Assembly (NCBI GenBank): GCA_014382705.1
Contig: JACNJE010000122.1
Coordinates: 1-38,948, forward strand
Direction of reading: 5' to 3'
Origin: Verrucomicrobiota bacterium
Lineage (GTDB): Bacteria > Verrucomicrobiota > Verrucomicrobiia > Limisphaerales > UBA1096
Length of the DNA: 38,948 bases
This document shows, in pieces, positions 23,501 to 32,883 of the stretch. How positions within the stretch are numbered: position 1 is the first letter of the stretch; each line of letters starts with the position of its first letter. Made by a program: the position numbers and the translations under genes. The notes beneath the pieces were generated by a model. That model did not search any database and was not told the origin of the DNA. It saw nothing but the letters and a program-made list of their open reading frames with translations.

Positions 23501-23536
23501 TTAGACTGTTCCGAAGATGGTTTTGCCGGTGCTGTT
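23501..23536 (-). pseudogene. Relic of the 3' end of a class II aldolase gene
   Basis: On the reverse strand this reads N-STGKTIFG-TV and then TAA (23501-23503). The intact aldolase at 29824 ends E-STGKTIFG-SA and TAA. A 23-nt block is identical (23511-23533 and 29834-29856), and the stop codon is at the same offset. The relic is cut off by the second copy of the 48-nt repeat at 23545. Either an ancient duplicate fba gene was lost leaving its tail, or the mobile mosaic repeat carried the tail with it. Confidence 0.65.
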
Positions 23537-23544
23537 GATACCGA

Positions 23545-23592
23545 TCACCCTCATCCGGCCTGCGGCCACCTTCTCCCTGAGGGAGAAGGAAT
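23545..23592 (+). repeat. 48-nt direct repeat, copy 2
   Basis: Identical to 22928-22975, same orientation. The two copies flank a 569-nt segment containing mosaic repeat copy A and the aldolase relic. Confidence 0.9.
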
Positions 23593-23649
23593 GCTCACAC
23601 CCCATTCGCGTTGCTTCGCGTCCATTTGCGGTTGAAAAACACCGGGCCT

Positions 23650-24390
23650 TCAGCCCAGGGACTTGAGGACTTCGGGGTCGCGGACGTCGATCCAGCGACC
23701 TTCGATTTTTGCGCCGGCGATCGGTTCGCCCGCGTCGATCATCGTCTCAATGGCGTCGGTCAACTCGTATTCGCCGCGCGGGGATTTTTGCAGCTTGGCC
23801 GTGTGGTCGAACACGACGGGGCGGAAGATGTAAATGCCGGCGTTGTACCACATTGGGTCACCCTCCTTCAGCCAGCCGTCGGCGCGGAGTTGGTCGAGTT
23901 GCTCGACGCTCGGTTTCTCGACGATTTTGCGGAGGCAAAATTGATCGTCGAAAAAGTTGATCGCGCCCTTGGTCACATCCTCGCCCGGCGTCACGGTGAT
24001 GAGGCCGGAAAACTCCCCTTGGCCAAAGCGTTCGACCATGGCCGCGTACGTCTCCGGGCGCACGAGTATGTCGCCGTACGTCAGCAGGAACGGGTCGTCG
24101 CCGACGAAGCGCTTGGCCAATTCCGGTGCCTTGCCGGTGCCGTCCTGCACCTCCTGCCGCGCGTAGTTGATCGAGAGGCCAAGCGCCGAGCCGTCGCCGA
24201 AATGTTGCTCGATCATCTCCGCCTTCCAGCCGGTGATGAGGCAGAACTCGCGCACGCCCTGCGCGGCGATGCCGCTGATGATGTGCTCGAGGATCGGCCG
24301 GCCCTCGACCGGCAACATCGGCTTGGGCAACGCGTCGGTGAGTGCGCCCATTCGGGTGCCTTTCCCGGCGGCAAGGATGACGGCTTTCAT
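23650..24390 (-). CDS. Sugar-phosphate nucleotidyltransferase
   Basis: The 246-residue NTP-transferase makes NDP-sugars from NTP and a sugar 1-phosphate. The signature MKAVILAAGKGTRMGALTDALPKPMLPV is at the N-terminus (nucleotide loop and the Lys-Pro motif). GDILV at the metal site, IVEKPS, YNAGIYIFRP and RWIDVRDPE follow. There is no left-handed beta-helix, so it is the short form like glucose-1-phosphate or mannose-1-phosphate nucleotidyltransferases; which sugar is unclear. I start at the ATG at 24390, directly before the conserved motif. That ATG overlaps the stop of the ApgM gene (ATGA), so it is the second gene of a coupled pair. Confidence 0.92.
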   Translation of the reverse strand: MKAVILAAGKGTRMGALTDALPKPMLPVEGRPILEHIISGIAAQGVREFCLITGWKAEMIEQHFGDGSALGLSINYARQEVQDGTGKAPELAKRFVGDDPFLLTYGDILVRPETYAAMVERFGQGEFSGLITVTPGEDVTKGAINFFDDQFCLRKIVEKPSVEQLDQLRADGWLKEGDPMWYNAGIYIFRPVVFDHTAKLQKSPRGEYELTDAIETMIDAGEPIAGAKIEGRWIDVRDPEVLKSLG

Positions 24391-25610
24391 GCGCCGAACT
24401 TGTCGAACATCAACGCATTGGCCTGCATGAGGCGGATGAGGTGCCTGGCCTCGATGATGCCGAGCGAGCCTCGATTGGCGTGTGTCTCGGTGAAGCGATC
24501 GAGCTTGTCGGAGCCGCTCGCGGCCGAGTGCAGCAACACCGGCTGCGGATGCCACGAGTGGCCCTTGAGCGCGCACGGCGTCGAGTGGTCGCCGGTGATG
24601 GCGATGACGTCCGGTTTTTTCTCGAGCAGGATCGGCAGCGCCTTGTCGAAGTCCTCGATCGCCTTGGTCTTGGCTTCGAAGTTTCCGTCTTCGCCGTACA
24701 TGTCGGTGTATTTGTAGTGGATGAAAAAATATTCGTAGTCGTCGTAAAGCTCTTTGTATTTTGCGAACTGCTCCCCGATCGTCTGCGGGCCTTCGTGCTT
24801 GGTCATGCCGACGAGTTGGGCGAGGCCCTTGTACATCGGGTATACGGCGAGGCAGGCGGGGCGCATGGCGTAGCGCTCGGCGAACATCGGGATGTCCGGC
24901 TGATGCGCGATGCCGCGCATGAGGAAGCCGTTGGCCGGCTCCATGCCGGCGAGCAGCGGCAGGGCGGCCTCGTAAAACTGGCCGATCAGCTTGGCCGCCT
25001 TTTGCGCCTTGGGGCAGTTGGGATCGTCCGGCTGCGACTCGGCGATCGGCAGGCCTTCGCGGTGCGGGTCGGTGTCGCTCAACGGCCCGGCCAGATCGGC
25101 CCCGCGAAAGAGGATGACAAAGCGATGGCCCTTGCCCGGTGTGATGACGATTTCCGCGTCGCCAATCTGCTTGATGTTCTCGGTAAGTTTAGCGCAACGC
25201 GCCTCGCACAGTTCGGTCTCGATGCGTCCGGCGCGCCGGTCGGTGACGAGGCCGTCGGCGTCGAGGGTGCAAAAATTGGCGCGGGCGGCGACATCGCCCG
25301 GCTGCAATTCCAACCCGAGGCCAAGCGCCTCGATGACGCCGCGGCCGACCTCGACTTCCAGCGGGTCGTAGCCGAACAGCCCGAGGTGGCCGGGGCCGCT
25401 GCCGGGCGTGATGCCGTGCGCGGCCGGGATCAACCGCCCCTGCGCCGACTCCTTGGCCAAGGCGTCAAGGTTGGGCGTCACCGCCGCCTCGAGCGGGGTC
25501 TTGTAATCCGTGGCGGCCGTGGCGATATCGCCGAGGCCGTCCATCACCAACAGGGCCATCTTGGCCCCATTCTTCAAAGTCAGGTCAGAGTATACCGAAT
25601 CGATGCTCAT
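24387..25610 (-). CDS. apgM: ApgM-type 2,3-bisphosphoglycerate-independent phosphoglycerate mutase
   Basis: The 407-residue cytoplasmic glycolytic enzyme interconverts 3- and 2-phosphoglycerate. Motifs of the archaeal-type iPGM branch of the alkaline-phosphatase superfamily are present: LLVMDGLGD (metal Asp24), THPNLDAL-like TPNLDALAKES, then GSGPGHLGLFGYDP with the phosphorylated Ser near residue 71, and the C-terminal metal block ITGDHSTPCALKGHSWHPQP. The length matches the family. It is the first gene of a coupled pair with the nucleotidyltransferase. The class II aldolase 4 kb away is another glycolytic gene. A related family of phosphonate metabolism enzymes shares this fold, but the motif order favours ApgM. 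Confidence 0.93.
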   Translation of the reverse strand: MSIDSVYSDLTLKNGAKMALLVMDGLGDIATAATDYKTPLEAAVTPNLDALAKESAQGRLIPAAHGITPGSGPGHLGLFGYDPLEVEVGRGVIEALGLGLELQPGDVAARANFCTLDADGLVTDRRAGRIETELCEARCAKLTENIKQIGDAEIVITPGKGHRFVILFRGADLAGPLSDTDPHREGLPIAESQPDDPNCPKAQKAAKLIGQFYEAALPLLAGMEPANGFLMRGIAHQPDIPMFAERYAMRPACLAVYPMYKGLAQLVGMTKHEGPQTIGEQFAKYKELYDDYEYFFIHYKYTDMYGEDGNFEAKTKAIEDFDKALPILLEKKPDVIAITGDHSTPCALKGHSWHPQPVLLHSAASGSDKLDRFTETHANRGSLGIIEARHLIRLMQANALMFDKFGA

Positions 25611-25620
25611 AAAAACTGCG

Positions 25621-25630
25621 CTTGGCCAAG
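25621..25630. repeat. Intergenic copy of the iterated palindrome
   Basis: CTTGGCCAAG with flanking GCG/CGCG, 11 nt upstream of the ApgM start codon. A half copy (TGGCCAAGCG) follows about 20 nt further. The gap 25611-25825 between the divergent ApgM and SMC genes shows nothing else I can name except a run of seven G residues at 25794-25800. Confidence 0.85.
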
Positions 25631-25825
25631 CGCGGCCGGAGTGTGCTGGCCAAGCGCCAATGGGTCAACCTGTTCGGGGGCTGTGGCTTAGATGGCGGTG
25701 AATAACTTGGGACAGGACGACCCATGGGGTAGCACAACCCGTTGTGGTTTAGTGGATATGATGACGCCTTATCTTGTGTTTTTGGCTTTACTCGGGGGGG
25801 TGAATTGGCTCTGATTCGCTGCGGT

Positions 25826-28800
25826 GTGTATTTAAAGAACCTCACGGCACTTGGGTTCAAGTCGTTTGCGGACAAGACCTCGCTTGATTTTCAGCCGGGC
25901 ATGACGGCGATTGTCGGCCCCAACGGCTGTGGGAAGTCCAACGTATCGGATGCGATTCGATGGGTCTTGGGGGAGCAATCGGCCAAGGCGCTCCGGGGCT
26001 CGGGGATGGCGGACGTGATCTTCACCGGCACCGATAAGCGCAAGGCGTTGGGCATGGCGGAGGTGTCGCTGACGGTTGGCGGGATTGACACCGATCAACT
26101 CAAGGCTGCAGGAGTTGATTTGCCGTACAACGAGGTCACGGTGACGCGCCGGATTTTCCGGGACGGCGCGAGCGAGTTTTTCATCAACAAGGTGTCGTGC
26201 CGGCTCAAGGACATCCAGCAATTGTTCATGGGCACTGGCATGGGCCGGGCCAGTTACGGCATCATGGCCCAGGGCAACATCACCCAGATCATTTCCAGCA
26301 AGCCGGACGACCGCCGGGCGGTGTTCGAGGAGGCCGCCGGCATCACGCGGTTCAAGTCGCAGAAAAAGGAGGCGCTGCGCAAGCTCGACTACACCGAGCA
26401 AAACCTGCTGCGCGCGTCGGACACCATCCGCGAGGTCAAGCGGCAGATCGGCTCGCTCCAGCGGCAGGCCGGGAAGGCGCGCCGCTACAAGGCGTTCATG
26501 GATGAACTGCTGCAACTGGAAACCCAGTTCGCCCGGCATCAGCTCGGGGAGATCCAGGAAACGATCCGGCAATGCGAGCAGGCCATCCGCGAGTTCAAGG
26601 GCAAGTCGGATGATTTCACCGGGACGATCGAGCGGGAGGAGGCGCTCATCAGCCAGGCGCGGCAACAGCGCGGTGCGATCGAGCGACAGGTGAACGAGGC
26701 GCAGGAAAAGGGCGCCAACCTGCAGGCCGAGCTGGAGCGGCTCGAGAGCCGGATTCAATTCAGCCACGAGCGCATCCGCGAACTGGACGAGCAGGAGGCC
26801 AAGGCACACGACGACATCGCGCAGGCCGAGCAGCGGCGCTGCGACACCGAGGCGGAGCTGGCCGGGATTCAGGCCAAGCTCGGCAACGCCGACAGCACCG
26901 TCGGTGACCAGCGCCGGGCCGTGGATGAAAAACAGGCCGCGTGCGATGCGCTGGAGGCGGAGCTTGGCCAACGGCAGGAGGCGTTGCGGCAGGCGCAGTC
27001 CGAGTCGTTCAGCGCGGCGCAGGAGCTGACCCGCGTACGCAACGAGATCAACTCGATCGACCTGCAGCAGCGCGGCAACACCGTTCGGCTCGAGAAACTG
27101 TCGTCGGAGAAAACGCAGCTAGAGGAGGAGGCGGCGAAATTGCGGGAGCGGCTTGGCCAGTTTTCCACCGACGTCGAGAGCCGCCGATCCACCGCCCAAG
27201 GGCATCGCGGCACGGTCGAGGAACGCCAGCAGCGCTTGGCCAAGCTGCAGGAGAGTCTGGCCGGGCTCACCGGCGAATTGGACGATTTGCTTAGGTTGCA
27301 GGCCGAAAAACGGTCGCGGCTCAATGTGCTTCAGCAGTTGCAGGCGTCCCACGAGGGCGTCAGCGCCGGGGCGCAGGCGGCCATTAGCGAGTCCGAGGCC
27401 GCGCTGGGTTTGTTGGCCGACCAGATTCGCGTGCCGGCGGAACTTGTCGCCGCCGTTGAGGCCGCGCTGGGCCGGCATTTGCAGCTGGTCATCACGCAGC
27501 AGGCCAACGACGCCAAGTCAATCTTGGCGTCGCTGGGCGAAGGCAAAAAAGGGCGCGCCGACATCGTCGCGCTCGATCTGGTTACCGGCGGCGCGCCGCC
27601 ATCGATTGACGCGGCCAAGCTGGACGACTTTGGTGGCGTGGCCGCGCTGGGCCAAGTGGGATGCGACGAATCGGTACAGCCGCTGCTCGACCGGTTGCTG
27701 GGCCGCTTGGTCATCGTGCCGGATCTCGACGCCGCGATGCGCGGCCGCGAGCGGCACGGCGATCTCGACTTTGTGACGCGCGCCGGCGAACTGCTGTCGC
27801 GCCACGGCGTGTTCAGCGGCGGCCGCGGCAACGGCAACGCGTCCGCGTCACTGCTGGCGCGGAAAAATGAAATCGCCGCGCTCGAGACGGAACTGGAGGG
27901 GCTTGGCGAAAACGCCGACAAGCTCAGCCGCGAGAAGGGGAACCTGCAGGGCGAGCAGACCGCGTTGCAGGCCGGATTGCAGCAGGAACAGGCCGAGCTG
28001 CGGCAGCAGGAGGTGTCCATCGCGTCAAGCGAGGGCGAGCTGAAGGCGCTGGAGAATTCGCAGCGCGTGCTGGCGCAGAAGATCGAGGGCGTGACGTTCG
28101 AGCTGGAGAGCCTCGCCGGCCAGGAATCGGAGGGCAGCGGCCGGCGTGACCAGCTCGCCGCCGAGCGGGTGTCCCTCGAGGAAAAGGAAAAAACCGGCAA
28201 CGCGCTCGTGGAGGAGGTCGGCGGGGTGGTCGAGGCGTTGCGCAGCAAGCGCGACGCCGCCAATGCGGAGCTGACCGAGGCCAAGGTCGGGCTGGCGTCG
28301 GAGGAACAGTTGCTGGCGTCTTTCCGGCGGCAGCTCGAGCCGCTCAACGTCCGCATCACCGAGCTGAAGCAGCTCGTCACCCAGCGCCGCGCCGACATCG
28401 AGTCGGGCGAAAACAAGAAGGCGCAGACCGAGAAGGAAATCGCCGACTCGACGCAGCGCATCGCGCAGGGACGCGTTGAGCGCGAACAATCCAGCGGCAA
28501 AATCGCGTCCCTGCTTTCGCAGAAGGCCGAGGCCGACCAAAAGGTGGAGGAACGCGAGGCCGCGCTGCGGGCTGTGCGCGAGGAGTTGAGCGCCTCGCAG
28601 GAGCGCCGCTCGAAGCTCGAGGTGGAGCTGGCCCAAGGCAACATGTCGGCCGAAAACCTGTGCGAGCGGATCCGGGAGAAGTACCAGGTCGAGCTGCAGG
28701 AGGCGGAGCCGGTATGCCTCAAGGTGACCGAGGATGACTCCGGCAGCCTCACAGTGGAGTCGGTCGACGGCGATGAAGCGGAGACCGATTGGGAACGGGT

Positions 28801-29563
28801 GGGGGAGAAGGTCGCCGAGCTGCAGGACCGGATCGACCGCATGGGGCCGGTAAATCTGGTCGCCATCGAGGAATATAAGGAGATCGAGGAACGCCACGCG
28901 GAATTGACCCGCCATCACGACGACCTCGTCCAAGCCAAGGAGCGGCTGCTGGAGATCATCGAACAGATCAACACCGAGACCACGGAGATGTTCCGCGCGA
29001 CCTTCGAGAAGATTCGCGCCAACTTCCGCGAGCTGTTCACCGAGGTGTTCGAGGGCGGCAAGGCCGACCTCGTGCTGGTGGACGAGGAGGATGTGCTCAG
29101 CAGCGGCATCGAGATCGTGGCGCGGCCCCCGGGCAAGAAGCTGCAGAGCATCACGCTGCTCTCCGGCGGCGAACAGACGATGACCGCTGTGTCGCTGCTG
29201 TTCTCGATTTACCAGGTCAGCCCGAGCCCGTTTTGCCTGCTGGACGAGCTGGACGCGCCGCTGGACGAGTCGAACATCAACCGGTTTGTCCGGGTGCTCA
29301 AGCGGTTCCTCGACCAGTCGCAGTTCCTCATCATCACCCATAACAAGCGCACCATCAGCATGGCTGATACGCTGTACGGGGTGACGATGGAGGAGCAGGG
29401 GGTCAGCAAGATCGTCTCGGTGAAATTTCAGGAGACGGAGCGGGAGGAGGACTCCGTGCGCGGGCGCGCGGCCAAGCCGGCCGACTCCCGCAGCCAAGCG
29501 GCCGAGCCGAAAAAAGCCGCCAATCCCGGCCAAGATGGCGACGTCATTTCAATGGGCAAATAA
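25826..29563 (+). CDS. smc: Chromosome segregation protein SMC
   Basis: The 1245-residue condensin subunit organises and segregates chromosomes. The N-terminal ATPase half has GFKSFADKT and Walker A GPNGCGKSN. A long coiled coil follows, then a hinge around residues 515-690 (LLADQIRVPAELVAAVEAALG onward), a second coiled coil, and the C-terminal half with signature LLSGGEQTMTAVSLLFSIY and Walker B FCLLDELDAPLD. The conserved start of SMC proteins corresponds to the GTG at 25826 (V-YLKNLTALGFKSF). A TTG at 25805 has a better G-rich upstream stretch (25794-25800) and would add seven residues, so the start is open. No ScpA/ScpB gene is in the window. The C-terminal 40 residues are Lys/Ala-rich and unconserved. 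Confidence 0.96.
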   Translation: MYLKNLTALGFKSFADKTSLDFQPGMTAIVGPNGCGKSNVSDAIRWVLGEQSAKALRGSGMADVIFTGTDKRKALGMAEVSLTVGGIDTDQLKAAGVDLPYNEVTVTRRIFRDGASEFFINKVSCRLKDIQQLFMGTGMGRASYGIMAQGNITQIISSKPDDRRAVFEEAAGITRFKSQKKEALRKLDYTEQNLLRASDTIREVKRQIGSLQRQAGKARRYKAFMDELLQLETQFARHQLGEIQETIRQCEQAIREFKGKSDDFTGTIEREEALISQARQQRGAIERQVNEAQEKGANLQAELERLESRIQFSHERIRELDEQEAKAHDDIAQAEQRRCDTEAELAGIQAKLGNADSTVGDQRRAVDEKQAACDALEAELGQRQEALRQAQSESFSAAQELTRVRNEINSIDLQQRGNTVRLEKLSSEKTQLEEEAAKLRERLGQFSTDVESRRSTAQGHRGTVEERQQRLAKLQESLAGLTGELDDLLRLQAEKRSRLNVLQQLQASHEGVSAGAQAAISESEAALGLLADQIRVPAELVAAVEAALGRHLQLVITQQANDAKSILASLGEGKKGRADIVALDLVTGGAPPSIDAAKLDDFGGVAALGQVGCDESVQPLLDRLLGRLVIVPDLDAAMRGRERHGDLDFVTRAGELLSRHGVFSGGRGNGNASASLLARKNEIAALETELEGLGENADKLSREKGNLQGEQTALQAGLQQEQAELRQQEVSIASSEGELKALENSQRVLAQKIEGVTFELESLAGQESEGSGRRDQLAAERVSLEEKEKTGNALVEEVGGVVEALRSKRDAANAELTEAKVGLASEEQLLASFRRQLEPLNVRITELKQLVTQRRADIESGENKKAQTEKEIADSTQRIAQGRVEREQSSGKIASLLSQKAEADQKVEEREAALRAVREELSASQERRSKLEVELAQGNMSAENLCERIREKYQVELQEAEPVCLKVTEDDSGSLTVESVDGDEAETDWERVGEKVAELQDRIDRMGPVNLVAIEEYKEIEERHAELTRHHDDLVQAKERLLEIIEQINTETTEMFRATFEKIRANFRELFTEVFEGGKADLVLVDEEDVLSSGIEIVARPPGKKLQSITLLSGGEQTMTAVSLLFSIYQVSPSPFCLLDELDAPLDESNINRFVRVLKRFLDQSQFLIITHNKRTISMADTLYGVTMEEQGVSKIVSVKFQETEREEDSVRGRAAKPADSRSQAAEPKKAANPGQDGDVISMGK

Positions 29564-29579
29564 CCCAGCGCTTGGCCCA

Positions 29580-29823
29580 GCGCTTGGCCAAGCGCGAGAT
29601 GGGAACCGGGGAACATCCAATGTCGAACAGGGAATATCCAAATCCCAAGTGGGCCATTGGGGAACGTGCCAGCGTCTTGGAGTGCGTGCGCTGTGCGCCG
29701 CTTTAAGAGAAAGCTGACAAGCCCGCCACCGCCCTTGCGCGGCCCCTCCATTCACACTTGGGCATGCCTTGTTCGGTGTTCGGCATTGATCCCGTCGATG
29801 TCGAACCGATTTCTAGCGGTCCT
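29580..29823 (+). repeat. Mosaic intergenic repeat, copy B
   Basis: It fills the gap between the convergent SMC and aldolase genes. It begins with an exact GCGCTTGGCCAAGCGC (29580-29595), preceded by a near copy at 29569-29582. Left arm 29617-29651 and right arm 29755-29787 are imperfect inverted repeats. Homology to copy A (22986-23085 and 23356-23500) continues past 29823 into the aldolase 3' coding end (to 29856). There is no convincing gene inside. Confidence 0.75.
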
Positions 29824-30858
<1,035 letters not shown>

Positions 30859-30983
30859 GATTAATCTTGGGTGGTTTTTCCGGTAAACCAAAATGGCCAA
30901 GCGGGCCAAGGGGCCGCGCATCATAGCGTGGTTTCCCCCTTTTGCAAGGTCGCAGAAAAGCCCCTGTTTCAGCCGGTTTTGCG

Positions 30984-30993
30984 CTTGGCCAAG
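30984..30993. repeat. Intergenic copy of the iterated palindrome
   Basis: GCGCTTGGCCAAGCGC between the divergent aldolase and ankyrin-lipoprotein genes; a half copy (TGGCCAAGCGGGCCAAG) lies at about 30894-30910. No promoter motif is clear enough to call in this gap. Confidence 0.85.
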
Positions 30994-31051
30994 CGCCAAA
31001 ACCCAAGCCGGCCTTGACAGGCCAAGCCGACCTCCTCAAAAACGGCGCTTC

Positions 31052-31759
31052 ATGAAAGTGCGCTCTCTTGGCCTGAACCTCCTGCTGGCGCTTGGCCTGG
31101 CCGGCTGTGGCTCCGATGCCCCGGAACAAACTCCAGTCTCCGAAACTTCCGACGACAACGGGAAATCACCAGTCGTCGTGCTGACCCCGACCCCCAAGCC
31201 CAAGCCACCCGCAACGGGAGGGACGAGTTCCACCTCGTCCCAAAACCAAGCCGATCCGAGACCCTCCCCCGAGCCGGTGACCGAAGTGACATCCGACCCG
31301 AAGCCAGCCGTCGAGCCGGTGGCGGTGGCAACTCCCGAGCCAACGCCTGTCGTCGAGCCCAAGCCGGAGCCGGAAAACACGACACCCAGGCGGGACATCT
31401 TCCGCAGCGCCGGCAGCGGCGACCTCGATGCCGTGAAACACCACCTGGCCAATGGCATCGAGGTCAATGCGCAGGATAAGACCGGCAAAACGCCGCTGCT
31501 GTGGGCCGTGCGCAGCCAGAAACACGCCGTCGTCTCCCACCTGCTCGCCCGCGGCGCGAACCCGAATCTCGCTGACAACTCCAACGTGACACCCCTCTTT
31601 TGGGCGGTACGGATGCGACGCCCCGAGCTGGTGAGCCAACTGCTCGCCAAGGGCGCGGACATCGCGCACAAGGACAGGAACGGCAGAACCGCCCTCGACT
31701 ATGCAAAGGATGAGACGGTCATCGCGATCCTGCGCCGCCATGCCAGCGGGAAGGAGTAG
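31052..31759 (+). CDS. Ankyrin-repeat lipoprotein
   Basis: The 235-residue lipoprotein starts with MKVRSLGLNLLLALGLAGC; Cys19 follows a good lipobox (GLAGC). Residues about 20-115 are a Pro/Thr/Val/Glu-rich, probably extended linker (repeated 'PEP' and 'EPV' stretches). Residues about 118-232 contain three ankyrin repeats, recognisable by GDLDAVKHHLANGIEVNAQD, GKTPLLWAVRSQKHAVVSHLLARGANPN and VTPLFWAVRMRRPELVSQLLAKGAD. Ankyrin repeats are protein-binding, so it may be an envelope-tethered adaptor. The linker would let it reach away from the membrane. The next gene follows after 23 nt on the same strand. Confidence 0.85.
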   Translation: MKVRSLGLNLLLALGLAGCGSDAPEQTPVSETSDDNGKSPVVVLTPTPKPKPPATGGTSSTSSQNQADPRPSPEPVTEVTSDPKPAVEPVAVATPEPTPVVEPKPEPENTTPRRDIFRSAGSGDLDAVKHHLANGIEVNAQDKTGKTPLLWAVRSQKHAVVSHLLARGANPNLADNSNVTPLFWAVRMRRPELVSQLLAKGADIAHKDRNGRTALDYAKDETVIAILRRHASGKE

Positions 31760-31782
31760 CCGCACCGGCTACGAGCCAAGCG

Positions 31783-32802
31783 ATGAGTGACGTGCGCGTG
31801 GGGATTGTCGGTGCGGGAGCCAACACGACAGCCAAGCACATTCCGCTGCTGCAGGCGATCGCAGGCGTGGAGATCGTCGGCGTGGCCAACCGCAGCGAGG
31901 GTTCGTCGGCCGCCGTGGCCGAGCGCTTCGGCATCCCGAAAACGTACGGGCATTGGGAGCAGGCGGTCGCCGACACGGACACCAATGCCATCGTCATCGG
32001 GACTTGGCCGTACTTGCATTGCCCGGTGACATTGGCTGCGCTCGACGCCGGCAAACACGTGCTGACCGAGGCGCGCATGGCGATGGATGCCGGTGAGGCC
32101 CGGCACATGCTCGACGCCAGCCTGGCCAACCCGGCGCTGGTCGCGCAGGTTGTGCCATCGCCGATCACGCTGTTTGCCGACGCCACGATCCAACGGCTCA
32201 TCACCGAGGGGTACCTTGGCCGACTGCTCGCGGTGGAAAGCCGCGTTCGCGGCGGCTTTCTCGACAGCCAGTCGCCGATGCATTGGCGTCAGAACAGGGA
32301 GTTGAGCGGCAACAACATTTTGGCGTTGGGTATTTACTACGAGGCGATCATGCGCTGGGTGGGTCGCGCGGCGAACGTGATGGCGCGGGCGAAGACCTTC
32401 ACCGGGAAGCGACTCAATGAAACGGGCGAGTTGCAACCGATCGAGGTGCCGGAGCATCTCGATATCGCCGCCGATCTCGAGTGCGGCGCGCAACTGCACC
32501 TGCAGCAGTCTGCCGTCGCCGCACTGCTGGAGGATGACGCGGTTTACCTGTTCGGCAGCGAGGGCACGCTGCGGCTCACCGGCGACAAGTTATTTGGCGG
32601 CCGCAAAGGCGACCGGGAGTTCACAGAAATTTCCATCACCGAGGGGGAGCGGGGCGAATGGCGGGTCGAGGCCGACTTCGTCGCCGCCATCCGGGGCGAG
32701 CACCGCGTGACCCACACGACATTCGCGGATGGGGTGCATTACATGGAATTCACCGACGCAGTCGCGCGGAGTATCCGCACCGGGCGGGTCGAGGCGGTCT
32801 GA
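31783..32802 (+). CDS. Gfo/Idh/MocA-family protein without the canonical EKP motif
   Basis: The 339-residue protein opens with a Rossmann fold (VRVGIVGAGANTTAKHIPLL) and has the GTWPYLHCPVTLAALDAGKHVLTEARMAMDAGEA region that aligns with the family. In most members this stretch ends in EKP, with Lys as catalytic acid; here it reads TEARMAM, so the usual Lys is missing. The C-terminal beta-sheet domain is present (VESRVRGGFLDS, LALGIYYEAIMRW). It may use another residue, bind nucleotide without redox catalysis, or belong to a subgroup with this variation. It is cytoplasmic. It shares orientation and short spacing with both neighbours. Confidence 0.88.
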   Translation: MSDVRVGIVGAGANTTAKHIPLLQAIAGVEIVGVANRSEGSSAAVAERFGIPKTYGHWEQAVADTDTNAIVIGTWPYLHCPVTLAALDAGKHVLTEARMAMDAGEARHMLDASLANPALVAQVVPSPITLFADATIQRLITEGYLGRLLAVESRVRGGFLDSQSPMHWRQNRELSGNNILALGIYYEAIMRWVGRAANVMARAKTFTGKRLNETGELQPIEVPEHLDIAADLECGAQLHLQQSAVAALLEDDAVYLFGSEGTLRLTGDKLFGGRKGDREFTEISITEGERGEWRVEADFVAAIRGEHRVTHTTFADGVHYMEFTDAVARSIRTGRVEAV

Positions 32803-32883
32803 AGCCCGCCTACTTGGTCAAGCGCAATGTTGCGCTTGATTTCAGGGCGCCGATCACCACAATCCCCCCCCGCTGTCCATTTG

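Noticed and set aside
22831-23538. A forward open frame of 235 codons across the repeat-rich gap
   Set aside because: It consists of translated hairpins and repeats (Ser/Arg/Pro-rich) and does not resemble a protein.
22928-23592. CRISPR array
   Set aside because: Only two copies of a 48-nt repeat, 569 nt apart, with internal hairpins and no regular spacers or cas genes.
28025-29533. Long reverse-strand open frames opposite smc (also 27331-28866 and 25832-26971)
   Set aside because: SMC motifs are unmistakable on the forward strand. The reverse products are low-complexity Leu/Arg/Ser-rich sequences without motifs.
29577-29823. Insertion sequence with transposase
   Set aside because: No transposase-like frame is present; the segment is best described as a short non-coding repeat.
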